From Hyphomonas johnsonii MHS-2 (GTDB lineage Bacteria > Pseudomonadota > Alphaproteobacteria > Caulobacterales > Hyphomonadaceae), in contig NZ_ARYK01000002.1 of NCBI RefSeq assembly GCF_000685275.1, positions 310,001 through 374,000 on the forward strand: a stretch of DNA of 64,000 nucleotides. Direction: 5' to 3'. Positions 19,189-28,232 of this stretch are shown here, one piece after another; position 1 is the stretch's first letter, and each line of letters starts with the position of its first letter. A model generated the notes under the pieces. That model made no database searches and was not told the origin of the DNA. It worked only from the letters and a program-made list of their open reading frames with translations. The position numbers and the translations under genes were made by a program.

Positions 19189-20976
19189 TCAGAACTTGAA
19201 GGCGCCGGCCCTCAGGCTTTCGTACCGGTCGTGCGTGAAGGGGACATATTCCTTCCGTTCGGGGTGGTACATCCATATCGGGTCGGTCACGTCGTCCAGG
19301 TCGAACCCTTCCTTGACGAGTTCCACCTTGCGGTACTTGAAAGTCCCGGTCGTTTCCGCATCGCGCTGCACACGGATGAATATCGGAACAGCATAGCTCG
19401 GCAGGCGCGCACTGAGCGCAGCGTAAAGGCCTTCAAAATCGACGTCGCCGTCCGTTGTTATTGCCGCCATGCCGGCTTTCCCATCCGTTCCCGGCACCTG
19501 GACGCCATAGACATTCGCCGTGGAGATGCCGTCTATCTGCGACAGGGCTTCGCCGACCTGGTTGGTTGACACGTTCTCGCCCTTCCAGCGGAAGGTATCG
19601 CCGATGCGGTCGACGAAATAGATATACCCGTCCTTGTCCTTGCGCAGCAGGTCTCCGGTCCGGAACCAGAGATCGCCCTTTTCGAAGACATCGTGGAGGA
19701 TCTTCTTCTTCGTCGCCTGTTCGTCATTATAGCCTTCGAACCGGTTGCGGACATCGTCGCCGATCTTGCCGAGCGCTTCGCCGGGCTCGTCTATGTCCGC
19801 GCGGACGCAGAAGCCGTCTGCATTGCGGACCGGTTCTTCCGTCTCAACATCGAATTTCACGAACGCGATGTGGGCGTACTGCTTTTCCAGCCAACCGGGA
19901 ATCCGCCCGACCGCGCCGATCTTCCCGTCGAAATTCAGGAAACTGACATTTCCCTCGGTCGATCCGTAGAACTCGCACAGGTGGTTGATATTGAACCGCT
20001 CCTGGAATTCCGCCCAGATCTCGGGTCTCAGGCCATTGCCAAAGCCCGTGCGGATCTTGTGCGCGCGTTCGTTCGGCCCCACCGGCTGGTTCAGCAGGTA
20101 GCGGCAGAGCTCGCCGATATAGACGATCGATGTCGCGCCTTCGGCAACCGCCTCGTCCCAGAACGCGCTGGCCGAGAACTTGCGGCGCAGGATTATGCTG
20201 GCACCTGTAAACAGTGCCTGCCCGACGGCGCACAGGCCGCCCGTGCCGTGGTAGAGCGGCAGCGTGATGTAGATCCGGTCGCGCGGGGTGATGTGGCAGG
20301 GCGAGATGAACGAGGCCATCATGCCCTGCGTGCGCGCGTTGGTCAGCTTGGCGGCCTTGGGCATTCCGGTGGTTCCGGAAGTGTACACGTAAAGACATAG
20401 GTCGCGGCCGCGCAGCGGCGCCCGGTAATCCCGGGGTGGCCGTGTCGCCGGCATGCCGGCAAGCGCGCCCTCAAGATCGTCGCCAACCTTGCCGCCAAGA
20501 GTCCAGACCGGCGGATTGGACGTCAGCAAGTCCAGGGCGCCTGTCACGACATCGTCCTGCTCGGTGCCGGTGATCACGTAACGGGCATCGACGATGTTGA
20601 TACTGTGCGCCAGCGCCTCCCCCTCGAGGTTCGAGTTGATCAACGCAACGACGACCCCGATTTTCGACATGGCAAACCATGTCGCGACATAGTCCGGGCG
20701 ATTCTCCATGAACAATGCGACGCAGTCCCCGGCCTTCAGGCCGCGCTCGAGCGCCCAATGCGCTAGCCGGTTCGCGCGGGCCTCGAACTCGTCATATGTC
20801 GTGAGCGCCCCTTCGAAACGGAAAGCAACGTTCGCCCCGTGGCGGTCAACCACCCCCTCGATGTCATCTGCCACCAACTGCTTGGAGTCCGGTGAGATCG
20901 ATTTGGTCCACTTCAGGAGTCCCTGGATGGATCGAAAGAATTTGGCCTCGCGGACGAGAATGGAAATCGGGTTCAT
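19189..20976 (-). CDS. Long-chain fatty acyl-CoA synthetase (FATP/SLC27-like)
   Basis: This AMP-forming acyl-CoA synthetase (595 residues) resembles the fatty-acid-transport-protein branch more than classical FadD. The AMP-binding motif is YTSGTTGMPKAAK. FYGSTEGN, TGDLLRKDKDGYIYFVDRIGDTFRWKGENVST-type sequence (split here by function) and a C-terminal TGTFKYRKVELV segment carry the adenylate and CoA-site residues. It activates long or very-long chain fatty acids. It is divergent from tesB, which could hydrolyse its products. The intergenic 180 bp presumably holds both promoters. Confidence 0.9.
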   Translation of the reverse strand: MNPISILVREAKFFRSIQGLLKWTKSISPDSKQLVADDIEGVVDRHGANVAFRFEGALTTYDEFEARANRLAHWALERGLKAGDCVALFMENRPDYVATWFAMSKIGVVVALINSNLEGEALAHSINIVDARYVITGTEQDDVVTGALDLLTSNPPVWTLGGKVGDDLEGALAGMPATRPPRDYRAPLRGRDLCLYVYTSGTTGMPKAAKLTNARTQGMMASFISPCHITPRDRIYITLPLYHGTGGLCAVGQALFTGASIILRRKFSASAFWDEAVAEGATSIVYIGELCRYLLNQPVGPNERAHKIRTGFGNGLRPEIWAEFQERFNINHLCEFYGSTEGNVSFLNFDGKIGAVGRIPGWLEKQYAHIAFVKFDVETEEPVRNADGFCVRADIDEPGEALGKIGDDVRNRFEGYNDEQATKKKILHDVFEKGDLWFRTGDLLRKDKDGYIYFVDRIGDTFRWKGENVSTNQVGEALSQIDGISTANVYGVQVPGTDGKAGMAAITTDGDVDFEGLYAALSARLPSYAVPIFIRVQRDAETTGTFKYRKVELVKEGFDLDDVTDPIWMYHPERKEYVPFTHDRYESLRAGAFKF

Positions 20977-21157
20977 AGGGGAAAGTGTCTTTCACGGGGG
21001 GGCTGTATGGACCATATGCGAGGCATCCCGGTGAACACAAGATGCACACGAAATCGTCAGCCTTGCCAAGGGCCTGCGACGCCAGTCACCTCCAACGAGG
21101 GTTTGCAGCAGCGACGCTGTCTGGTACGTCCGGCAGATTCTGAATGGAGCATGCGAA

Positions 21158-22030
21158 ATGACCGATCCTGTTGGAAATTTGCTGGCCCTGCTCGACATCG
21201 AGCGGCTCGAACACGACCTGTTCCGCGGGCAAAGCCCCGATGAGCAGACCAACCAGCGTGTTTTCGGCGGCCAGGTGATCGCGCAGGCCCTCGTCGCGGC
21301 CCAGCGTACGGTGACACCGGACCGCATTTGCCACTCCCTGCACGCCTATTTCATCCGGCCTGGCGACCCCAAAGTACCGATCATCTACCAGGTGGACCAC
21401 GCCCGGGACGGCGGCAGCTTTACGACGCGGCGCGTGGTCGCGATCCAGCACGGCAAGCAGATCTTCAACCTGGCCGCCAGTTTCCAGGTGCCGGAGGAAA
21501 GCTGGGAACACCAGCATGACATGCCGGACGTGCCAGCCCCCGAGACGCTCAAAGGCCTGCGCGAGCGGCGATTGGATATCGTCGACGAGGTGCCGGCACA
21601 CCTGCGTGATGAGTTCACACGCGAACGCGACATCGAAATGCGTGACGTGGGGCCGCTACATCTCTTCCATCCGGAACCGGCCAGCGACGTGCACCAGGTC
21701 TGGTTCCGGGTTGCCCGCGACGTTGGTGATGACCCTGCACTGCACCTGTGCCTGCTGGCCTATGCGTCGGACATGAGCCTGCTGGGCACCGGCAATCGCC
21801 CGCATGGCCTGACATGGTTCGACCCACAACTGATGCAAGCGAGCCTCGACCATGCCATCTGGTTCCACGCACCGGTCAATTTCTCGGACTGGCATCTCTA
21901 CGCCATGGACAGCCCGTTTGCGGGCGGCGGGCGCAGTTTCAACCGGGGCAGCGTCTATGATCGAAGCGGCAAACTGGTCGCCAGCGTCGCCCAGGAAGGG
22001 CTGATGCGCCGGAAAAAGCCGAAAACCTGA
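21158..22030 (+). CDS. tesB: Acyl-CoA thioesterase II
   Basis: This double hotdog-fold thioesterase (290 residues) cleaves medium- and long-chain acyl-CoA. It shows the N-terminal repeat with RVFGGQVIAQAL and HSLHAYFIRPGD, and the C-terminal repeat with LAYASDMSLLGT and SLDHAIWFHAP, where the catalytic Asp of the family sits. It is followed by tRNA-Pro. As the last gene before the island junction it marks the chromosomal backbone on the left. Confidence 0.95.
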   Translation: MTDPVGNLLALLDIERLEHDLFRGQSPDEQTNQRVFGGQVIAQALVAAQRTVTPDRICHSLHAYFIRPGDPKVPIIYQVDHARDGGSFTTRRVVAIQHGKQIFNLAASFQVPEESWEHQHDMPDVPAPETLKGLRERRLDIVDEVPAHLRDEFTRERDIEMRDVGPLHLFHPEPASDVHQVWFRVARDVGDDPALHLCLLAYASDMSLLGTGNRPHGLTWFDPQLMQASLDHAIWFHAPVNFSDWHLYAMDSPFAGGGRSFNRGSVYDRSGKLVASVAQEGLMRRKKPKT

Positions 22031-22156
22031 TCTTTCTGCCGCCAGCCCGGTAATAATGCCCTGATTGGCAACAAATTTTGCGCTGCGCTGAAAACAGTTC
22101 GGAATCACAGCTGAAAAGGGCTTGCGCCAAAGCGGGGGCCCATTATTACGGGACTC

Positions 22157-22233
<77 letters not shown>

Positions 22234-22316
22234 ATCACTTCCCGGGGCGCCCCCCGGACCGATTGAGAATTTCCCGGTAAAATTCCCCGCCCCGCACGCG
22301 CGCGGACAATCTCCCG

Positions 22317-23729
22317 TCAGGCAGACGTTTCGGCACCAGCTGCAATGCGCCGCCATTCGCGCCTGTAGCCCGCGAGATCGACATTCAGCGCTTTGACTGG
22401 CTTGAGGTTTTCCTTTGGCCTCAGGCCGGGAATGATCAAGCTTAGCGCACCAAACGACACGTCATTGATTGCGTGGGACGTGTAGATGGATTCATGGGGG
22501 CGCAATGCCGCCAAAGCCTGAACCATCACCTGCGCTTCGGCAAACCGCCCCTCGATGAGGATCGTGTTGTGTGCCCCGATCAGGTCAAGGCTGACATCAG
22601 CAACCAATGCCGCGTACAGGCACGCACCTGCGCGCCGCGACAGCCAGTCTTCCGGTGCGTTGATCCATTGCCCCGGGCCGCTGGGAAACGGGCCGAAGCC
22701 CTGTGCGAATGTTGGCTGCAGCATGGCGCCCCGCCCGACCAGGCCGGGAACGGCCGCCAGAAGCGCCGGCTGGTCCTGCTTGATGTCGACCCGCCTTGCG
22801 TCATCTCCAGTCAATGTTTCGATTTCACGGCCGCCCATGAAACGTGCCGACGGCACCACCTGGCCCCATGCGTCAACATTCAGCAGGCAGTCGTGTCCCG
22901 CCGGGAGGCTGGCTGCATCAAAAGCGCTTTTTGGAGACCTCATGGCAACAAACCAGGTACCCGTGGACAAGACCGTTGCATCCTGTTCACCCACTTCCGG
23001 GAAGGCGCGCGCAGCAATCAGGGCCGCATTCGAATCATGCAGGCCGCAATGCACCTGAACGTCGCCCGCCAGGCCTGTAAGACCAGCCAGCTTCGGACTG
23101 ATGTGCCCGATTACATCGCCTGCAAGAGCGAGCGGCGCGAATTTTTCTGCCCATCCGAGCCGTTTCGCCATTGGCGAAAAGTCATGCGTCCGTGGGGCCC
23201 AGAGGTCAGTGTGGCATCCAAGACTCGTGACTTCTGATCTTGCGACGCCGGAGAGGAACCACGCCCAGAACTGTGCCCACGGCATCAACGTCGCGCCATC
23301 GAAAATGTCGGGGACCTCCTGCGCCATCTGGTACAGCTGGATACCCGCGTTCAACCCGTCCGAAAGCGCTGGCGATCCTGTGATCGCGAACGAGTCACGT
23401 TCTGCCAGATAGGCGTCTCGAACTGGTCCGGGAACCGCCGCCTCATAGTCGCGCGGCAAGTGTGCAAGGGCGCCATCGCGAATGACCGCAATTCCGGCGC
23501 CATGTGCGACCGGGATAATGTGCGCAATGTGCGCCTGATGACCGAAGGCAGAGAGCGTGTCGATGACCCACGGCGCGATGCCTGCAACATCCAGTACAGC
23601 GAAATCACCATCCAGGCACCGCGCATTGGGTCGGACTTTCCGGTCGATCAACTCGCCGCCTGATGTCCAGAGGCTCAATTTGCTCATCGACTTTCCGACG
23701 TCGAGCACAACGATCGCGTTGCCCTGCAT
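22317..23729 (-). CDS. rhaK: FGGY-family carbohydrate kinase, probable L-rhamnulokinase
   Basis: This two-domain sugar kinase (470 residues) probably makes rhamnulose-1-phosphate. The N-terminal ATPase fold begins VVLDVGKSMSKLSLW. A DLWAPRTHDFSPMAKRLGW segment and the phosphate-binding CGLHDSNAAL and STGTWFVA pieces are typical of the fuculokinase/rhamnulokinase group. The ATG at 23729 is preceded by GAGGAGGG, better than the longer frame from 23783. It is divergent from the aldolase gene and shares its 104-bp regulatory region. L-fuculose as substrate is possible, but the adjacent isomerase and aldolase favour rhamnulose. Confidence 0.82.
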   Translation of the reverse strand: MQGNAIVVLDVGKSMSKLSLWTSGGELIDRKVRPNARCLDGDFAVLDVAGIAPWVIDTLSAFGHQAHIAHIIPVAHGAGIAVIRDGALAHLPRDYEAAVPGPVRDAYLAERDSFAITGSPALSDGLNAGIQLYQMAQEVPDIFDGATLMPWAQFWAWFLSGVARSEVTSLGCHTDLWAPRTHDFSPMAKRLGWAEKFAPLALAGDVIGHISPKLAGLTGLAGDVQVHCGLHDSNAALIAARAFPEVGEQDATVLSTGTWFVAMRSPKSAFDAASLPAGHDCLLNVDAWGQVVPSARFMGGREIETLTGDDARRVDIKQDQPALLAAVPGLVGRGAMLQPTFAQGFGPFPSGPGQWINAPEDWLSRRAGACLYAALVADVSLDLIGAHNTILIEGRFAEAQVMVQALAALRPHESIYTSHAINDVSFGALSLIIPGLRPKENLKPVKALNVDLAGYRREWRRIAAGAETSA

Positions 23730-23744
23730 GATCTGCCCTCCTCG

Positions 23745-23806
23745 TTTTGATTGATAACTATCTATTTTGATTGTTTTTGACAATTTGAAATGTTAAGCGC
23801 TGTAAA
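23745..23806. promoter_or_regulatory. Divergent rha promoter with direct repeats
   Basis: TTTTGATTG occurs at 23745-23753 and again at 23765-23773, exactly 20 bp (two helical turns) apart. A degenerate third copy, TTTGAAATG, is at 23784-23792. For the aldolase gene, TTGACA (23777-23782) and TGTAAA (23801-23806) with an 18-bp spacer form a promoter overlapping the third copy. The TTGATTGAT core also occurs at about 27257-27266, just before the DeoR regulator gene. DeoR-family proteins often bind such direct repeats, so this is the likely operator. Confidence 0.5.
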
Positions 23807-23833
23807 TTCCGTCATCAGGAGCATTGAAACGCC

Positions 23834-25939
23834 ATGGATACGATGTCGCCATCTGAATCTAAGCCCGCAACGAAGTTCGCCGTTCCAACGAGCCTCTGGG
23901 ACGAGCCGACAGCAAAGCGCCTCTCTGCCGGACAGCTCCTGCTCTACCGCTCGAACCTGCTTGGATCAGACCTGACGGTGACAAATTTCGGTGGCGGGAA
24001 CACGTCAGCGAAAATCCGCGAGGTCGACCCGCTGACAGGCGAGAAGGTAGACGTCCTGTGGGTGAAAGGGTCCGGCGGCGATATCGGCTCCATGAAGCTG
24101 GATGGATTTTCCACGCTCTACCAATCCAAGCTCCTGGATCTCGAACGCCACTATGATGGCCCGGAAGACGACGACAAGATGGTCGGCTACCTGCCCCACT
24201 GCACATTCAATCTGAACCCACGCGCCGCGTCCATCGACACGCCGCTCCATTCGCTCCTGCCATTCGCACACATCGACCACGTCCACCCGGATGCAATTAT
24301 TGCGTTGGCCGCGTCCTCTGGCGGCGAGGAGGCCACTCAAAAAATCTGGGGCGGAAAGATCGGCTGGCTGCCGTGGAAGCGTCCCGGGTTCACCCTTGGC
24401 GTGATGATCCGCGACTATGTGAAAGAGAATCCCGGCCTGCAAGGCGTGATCCTGGCAGGCCACGGCATCATCTGCTGGGCCGATACGGCCAGGACCTGCT
24501 ACGAACACACGGTCCAACTGATCGCCGATGCGGCACACTACCTCAATGAAAAGGCTGGAAGCACGCCGGCCTTTGGCGGTGAAATCGTTGCACCCAAGCC
24601 CGACCGACGCGCATTGGCCGCTTCGCTGATGCCTAAAATCCGTAGCCTGATGACAGGGCCGCGCACGAAAATCGGACACTTTTCCGACGATAAGGAAACG
24701 ATGGAATTCATCGGCTCTGCAGATTTTTCTCGCCTCGTACCGCTCGGCACATCCTGTCCTGATCACTTCCTGCGCACCAAGATCGCACCCCTCGCGCTCG
24801 ACCCGGCGCATCTTGACGACGACGCCTATCTGGCAGACGCGATCGCAAGCTATCGCGACCGCTATGCGGCTTACTACGCGCGTTGCGCCGGACCAAAGGC
24901 CCCGGCGATGCGCGACGCCAATCCCGTCGTGGTGCTGGTTCCCGGTGTTGGGCGCATGACTTTCGCCGCAGACAAGGCGACGGCCCGCATTGCCGGCGAA
25001 TTCTACGGCAATGCCATCAACGTGATGCGGGGCGCTGAGGCAATCGGCGAATATATTGCCCTCGACGAACAGGAAGCATTCAACATTGAGTATTGGGCTC
25101 TTGAAGAAGCCAAGCTCCAACGCATGCCTCCCCCCAAACCGCTGGCTGGCAAGATTGCCGTTGTCACCGGCGCGGCTGGCGGTATCGGGGCAGCAACAGC
25201 AACGCGCCTGATGTCGGACGGAGCCTGCGTTATGCTGCTGGACCGGGACGAAAGTGCGCTCGGCGCTGTCGAGTCACGCCTGCAGGAACGTTTCGGACGG
25301 GACGTCGTTCGTGCTGCCGTATGCGACGTGACAAATGAAGAGGCTGTTGAATCGGCCTTCGCATTGTCTGCGCTGGAGTTTGGCGGATGCGATATATTCG
25401 TGGCAAATGCCGGCATCGCATCATCTGCTCCGATCGAGGAAACCACGCGCGCTCTGTGGCGGAAGAATTTCGACGTCTTGGCTGAAGGGTATTTCCTGAC
25501 AGCGCGCTCAGCCTTCAGCTTGATGAAGCAGCAGGGCGAAGGCTCAATCGTATTCATCGGATCGAAAAACGGAGTCGCAGCCGCCAAAGGCGCTTCGGCC
25601 TATGCATCCGCCAAAGCCGCAGCGAACCATCTCGCCCGCTGCCTTGCGCTGGAAGGAGCGCCCCACGGCATCCGGGTCAACGTCGTCAATCCGGATGCCG
25701 TGATCAAGGGCTCTCGCATCTGGGATGGCGACTGGCGCAAGGAGCGCGCCAGCGCGCACGGCATCGATTCAGGTGAGGCACTGGAGGAGCACTATCGCAT
25801 GCGATCGATGCTCCAGCGCGATGTGCTGCCTGAAGATGTAGCGGAGGCTGTCTATTTCTTTGCGAGCGATATGTCGGCAAAGTCGACAGGAAACATGCTG
25901 AATGTGGATGCCGGCAACGCCCAGGCGTTCACCCGCTAA
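23834..25939 (+). CDS. rhaD: Bifunctional rhamnulose-1-phosphate aldolase / L-lactaldehyde dehydrogenase
   Basis: This fusion enzyme has 701 residues. The N-terminal class II aldolase domain (about 20-420) shows VTNFGGGNTSAK, metal-site histidines in FAHIDHVHPDA and GHGIICWADT, and cleaves rhamnulose-1-phosphate to DHAP and L-lactaldehyde. The C-terminal SDR domain (about 430-700) carries TGAAGGIG, NAGIASS and YASAK, and would oxidise the lactaldehyde to lactate. This is the RhaEW-type arrangement known from bacilli and rhizobia. It is followed directly by the isomerase gene. Confidence 0.93.
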   Translation: MDTMSPSESKPATKFAVPTSLWDEPTAKRLSAGQLLLYRSNLLGSDLTVTNFGGGNTSAKIREVDPLTGEKVDVLWVKGSGGDIGSMKLDGFSTLYQSKLLDLERHYDGPEDDDKMVGYLPHCTFNLNPRAASIDTPLHSLLPFAHIDHVHPDAIIALAASSGGEEATQKIWGGKIGWLPWKRPGFTLGVMIRDYVKENPGLQGVILAGHGIICWADTARTCYEHTVQLIADAAHYLNEKAGSTPAFGGEIVAPKPDRRALAASLMPKIRSLMTGPRTKIGHFSDDKETMEFIGSADFSRLVPLGTSCPDHFLRTKIAPLALDPAHLDDDAYLADAIASYRDRYAAYYARCAGPKAPAMRDANPVVVLVPGVGRMTFAADKATARIAGEFYGNAINVMRGAEAIGEYIALDEQEAFNIEYWALEEAKLQRMPPPKPLAGKIAVVTGAAGGIGAATATRLMSDGACVMLLDRDESALGAVESRLQERFGRDVVRAAVCDVTNEEAVESAFALSALEFGGCDIFVANAGIASSAPIEETTRALWRKNFDVLAEGYFLTARSAFSLMKQQGEGSIVFIGSKNGVAAAKGASAYASAKAAANHLARCLALEGAPHGIRVNVVNPDAVIKGSRIWDGDWRKERASAHGIDSGEALEEHYRMRSMLQRDVLPEDVAEAVYFFASDMSAKSTGNMLNVDAGNAQAFTR

Positions 25940-25950
25940 TGGAGACCAAT

Positions 25951-27249
25951 ATGACAATCAGCACCCTTCCAATCTCCACTGAACTCATTGCAGAGCACAA
26001 CGCCGCGTTGATGGCGTCAGTGGATGAAGACTATGATGCATTGGGTCGGAAACTCTCGCGTACTGGCGTTGATATTGATGTGGTAAAAAACAAGGTCGCC
26101 GAATTCACGGTGGCAGTTCCCTCATGGGGGGCTGGTCGCGGCGGTACGCGTTTTGCCAAGTTCCCAATCCCGGGCGAGCCAACGAATATCCACGAAAAGC
26201 TGGAAGACTGCGCCGTCATCAACCAGCTTTCGCAGGCGACACCGCGGGTCAGCCCGCACTTCCCCTGGGATAAAGTGGACGACTACAGCGCGTTGCGCGA
26301 GGAAGCGGCAAGCTTGGGCCTCGGCTTTGATGCGGTCAACTCAAACACTTTCCAGGATCAGCTCGGACAAGCCCACTCCTATTCAACCGGCTCTCTGTCC
26401 TCGACCGATGCCGCCACCCGTGCGCAGGCTGTTGAACACAATATCGAATGCATCGAAATCGGGCAGAAGCTCGGCTCGACAGACCTGACCGTATGGGTCG
26501 GCGATGGCACCAACTTCCCAGGCCAGCAGGACCTCGGCCGGTCGCTGGACCGCTATCTCGATTCAGCCGCTGAAGTCTACGCGGCGCTTCCCGGTACCTG
26601 GCGCATGTTGCTGGAACACAAGATGTTCGAACCCGCTTTCTACTCATCCGTCATTTCAGATTGGGGCAGCTCGATCCTGGCAGCGCAATCGCTCGGCGAC
26701 AAATGCAAGTGCCTCGTCGACCTTGGACACCACGCGCCCAATGTGAACATCGAACAGATTGTCGCCCGCCTGCACCGGTTCGGCAAACTCGGAGGCTTTC
26801 ATTTCAACGATTCCAAATACGGTGACGACGACCTCGATTCCGGTTCGATCAATCCTCACCAATTGTTCCTCGTGTTCAATGAACTCATCGAAGCCGAATT
26901 GCACCCGCGTGAGGGCTTCAATCCGGCCTACATGATCGACCAGTCCCACAACGTGACCGATCCGATCGAATCAATGATGGCGTCAGCTGATGCCATCCTG
27001 ACCGCCTACACCAAAGCCATTCTCGTAGATCGCCAAGGCCTGACCGCCGCCCAGGAGGCAAACGACACCATGTTGGCGTTCCAGGCGCTGCGGTCTGCCT
27101 ACAAGACAGACACCTCTCCCATCCTTGCCAAGGTACGCCAGGAGAAAGGGGGGGCGATCGACATGATCCAGGCTTATCGCACGTCGAAGTATCGCGAGCG
27201 CAAGTCGCAGGCGCGCAAGCCCGTCGGGCTCGGATCGGGAATTGTCTGA
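25951..27249 (+). CDS. rhaI: L-rhamnose isomerase (RhaI type)
   Basis: This 432-residue TIM-barrel isomerase converts L-rhamnose to L-rhamnulose. It belongs to the rhizobial/Pseudomonas RhaI branch rather than to E. coli RhaA. Metal and substrate residues appear in VPSWGAGRGGTRF, the HNIECIEIGQ helix, KCLVDLGHHAPNVNIEQ and GGFHFNDSKYGDDDLDSG. I choose the ATG at 25951, preceded by GGAGA, rather than the ATG at 25939 overlapping the aldolase stop. The spacing of 11 bp supports one operon with rhaD. Confidence 0.92.
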   Translation: MTISTLPISTELIAEHNAALMASVDEDYDALGRKLSRTGVDIDVVKNKVAEFTVAVPSWGAGRGGTRFAKFPIPGEPTNIHEKLEDCAVINQLSQATPRVSPHFPWDKVDDYSALREEAASLGLGFDAVNSNTFQDQLGQAHSYSTGSLSSTDAATRAQAVEHNIECIEIGQKLGSTDLTVWVGDGTNFPGQQDLGRSLDRYLDSAAEVYAALPGTWRMLLEHKMFEPAFYSSVISDWGSSILAAQSLGDKCKCLVDLGHHAPNVNIEQIVARLHRFGKLGGFHFNDSKYGDDDLDSGSINPHQLFLVFNELIEAELHPREGFNPAYMIDQSHNVTDPIESMMASADAILTAYTKAILVDRQGLTAAQEANDTMLAFQALRSAYKTDTSPILAKVRQEKGGAIDMIQAYRTSKYRERKSQARKPVGLGSGIV

Positions 27250-27285
27250 TTGAACTTGATTGATTATTAGCCGTTAGCAGACAGA

Positions 27286-28083
27286 ATGGTCGGCATGCAC
27301 GCGACAGAACGAGAATCCGCCATCCTAGATCTCCTGTCCGTTCGGGGGTTTATCAGCTTTCGCGAGCTGGAACAGAAGCTTGAGGGTTCGCCGGCAACCA
27401 TCAGACGCGATCTCGAACGCCTCGATGCGCAGGGCCGGCTGATCAGGGTCCGCGGTGGCGCCAAGGCACTGGACGCCGAAACACCGGCGCATGCCGCGCT
27501 CTCCGCAATGCGGCTTGGGGGAACACCGTTTGCCGAGAACGTCACCCGCAACCTGCCCGAAAAGAAGCGGATCGGCGCGGCTGCCGCTGCAATGTGCGGA
27601 CAGGGCGAAGGCATCATGATTGATGGCGGGTCTACAACGTTGCAGATGTGCCCGCATCTGGAAGGCCTCGGCCTGCAGGTTCTGACCAACTCTCTTCACA
27701 TCGTTCTGGCGCTTACCGGCCAGAATGGCACGCGGGTCCTCGTGCCGGGCGGTGCGGTCTTTCCTGAACAGAATATTATTCTGCCCATGTTTGGAGAAGA
27801 CCTGACGCCAGCGTTTCACGCACCAAAACTGTTCATGGGTGCCGCAGCAATTGGAGCCTGCGGGCTGATGCAGGATGACGTTGTCCTCGTCGCAAGCGAG
27901 CGGCGTTTCATTGAGCGAGCCGAAGAAGTGATCGTACTGGCGGACGCGAGCAAGTTCGATCAGTCATCCGGCAGTGTCGTATGCGCGCTGGAAGATATTG
28001 ATGCCCTCATTACGGACGACCGGATAACGGACAAGGCGGCGGCGGTTATTGAAGCGGCCGGCGTGAATCTGGTCGTGGCATAG
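27286..28083 (+). CDS. DeoR/GlpR-family regulator of rhamnose genes
   Basis: This sugar-responsive repressor has 265 residues. The N-terminal helix-turn-helix (ERESAILDLLSVRGFISFRELEQ, ATIRRDLERLDAQGRLIRVRGGA) is the DeoR signature. The C-terminal DeoRC sensor domain shows DGGSTTLQM and the late ADASKFD motif. It starts 36 bp after rhaI. Rhizobial rhamnose operons are controlled by a DeoR protein in the same position, so regulation of rhaK and rhaDI is likely, with a phosphorylated rhamnose intermediate as inducer. Confidence 0.85.
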   Translation: MVGMHATERESAILDLLSVRGFISFRELEQKLEGSPATIRRDLERLDAQGRLIRVRGGAKALDAETPAHAALSAMRLGGTPFAENVTRNLPEKKRIGAAAAAMCGQGEGIMIDGGSTTLQMCPHLEGLGLQVLTNSLHIVLALTGQNGTRVLVPGGAVFPEQNIILPMFGEDLTPAFHAPKLFMGAAAIGACGLMQDDVVLVASERRFIERAEEVIVLADASKFDQSSGSVVCALEDIDALITDDRITDKAAAVIEAAGVNLVVA

Positions 28084-28232
28084 GACAGGCCATCGCGCCC
28101 GCCTCCGACTTTGGGGTTTCCGGTTCCGATCCCGTCCCCGCCCTGGGAATACTCGCAACGACACTGCTTTGTCCGCTTCATCCCGTCGCCAGAGGGGCGC
28201 CTCAAAGGACAGTCAGTCCTGAATTCGGGCAT

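Noticed and set aside
24005-25120. 371-residue minus-strand ORF over the rhamnulose-phosphate aldolase
   Set aside because: No motif, and fully inside a gene with clear aldolase signatures.
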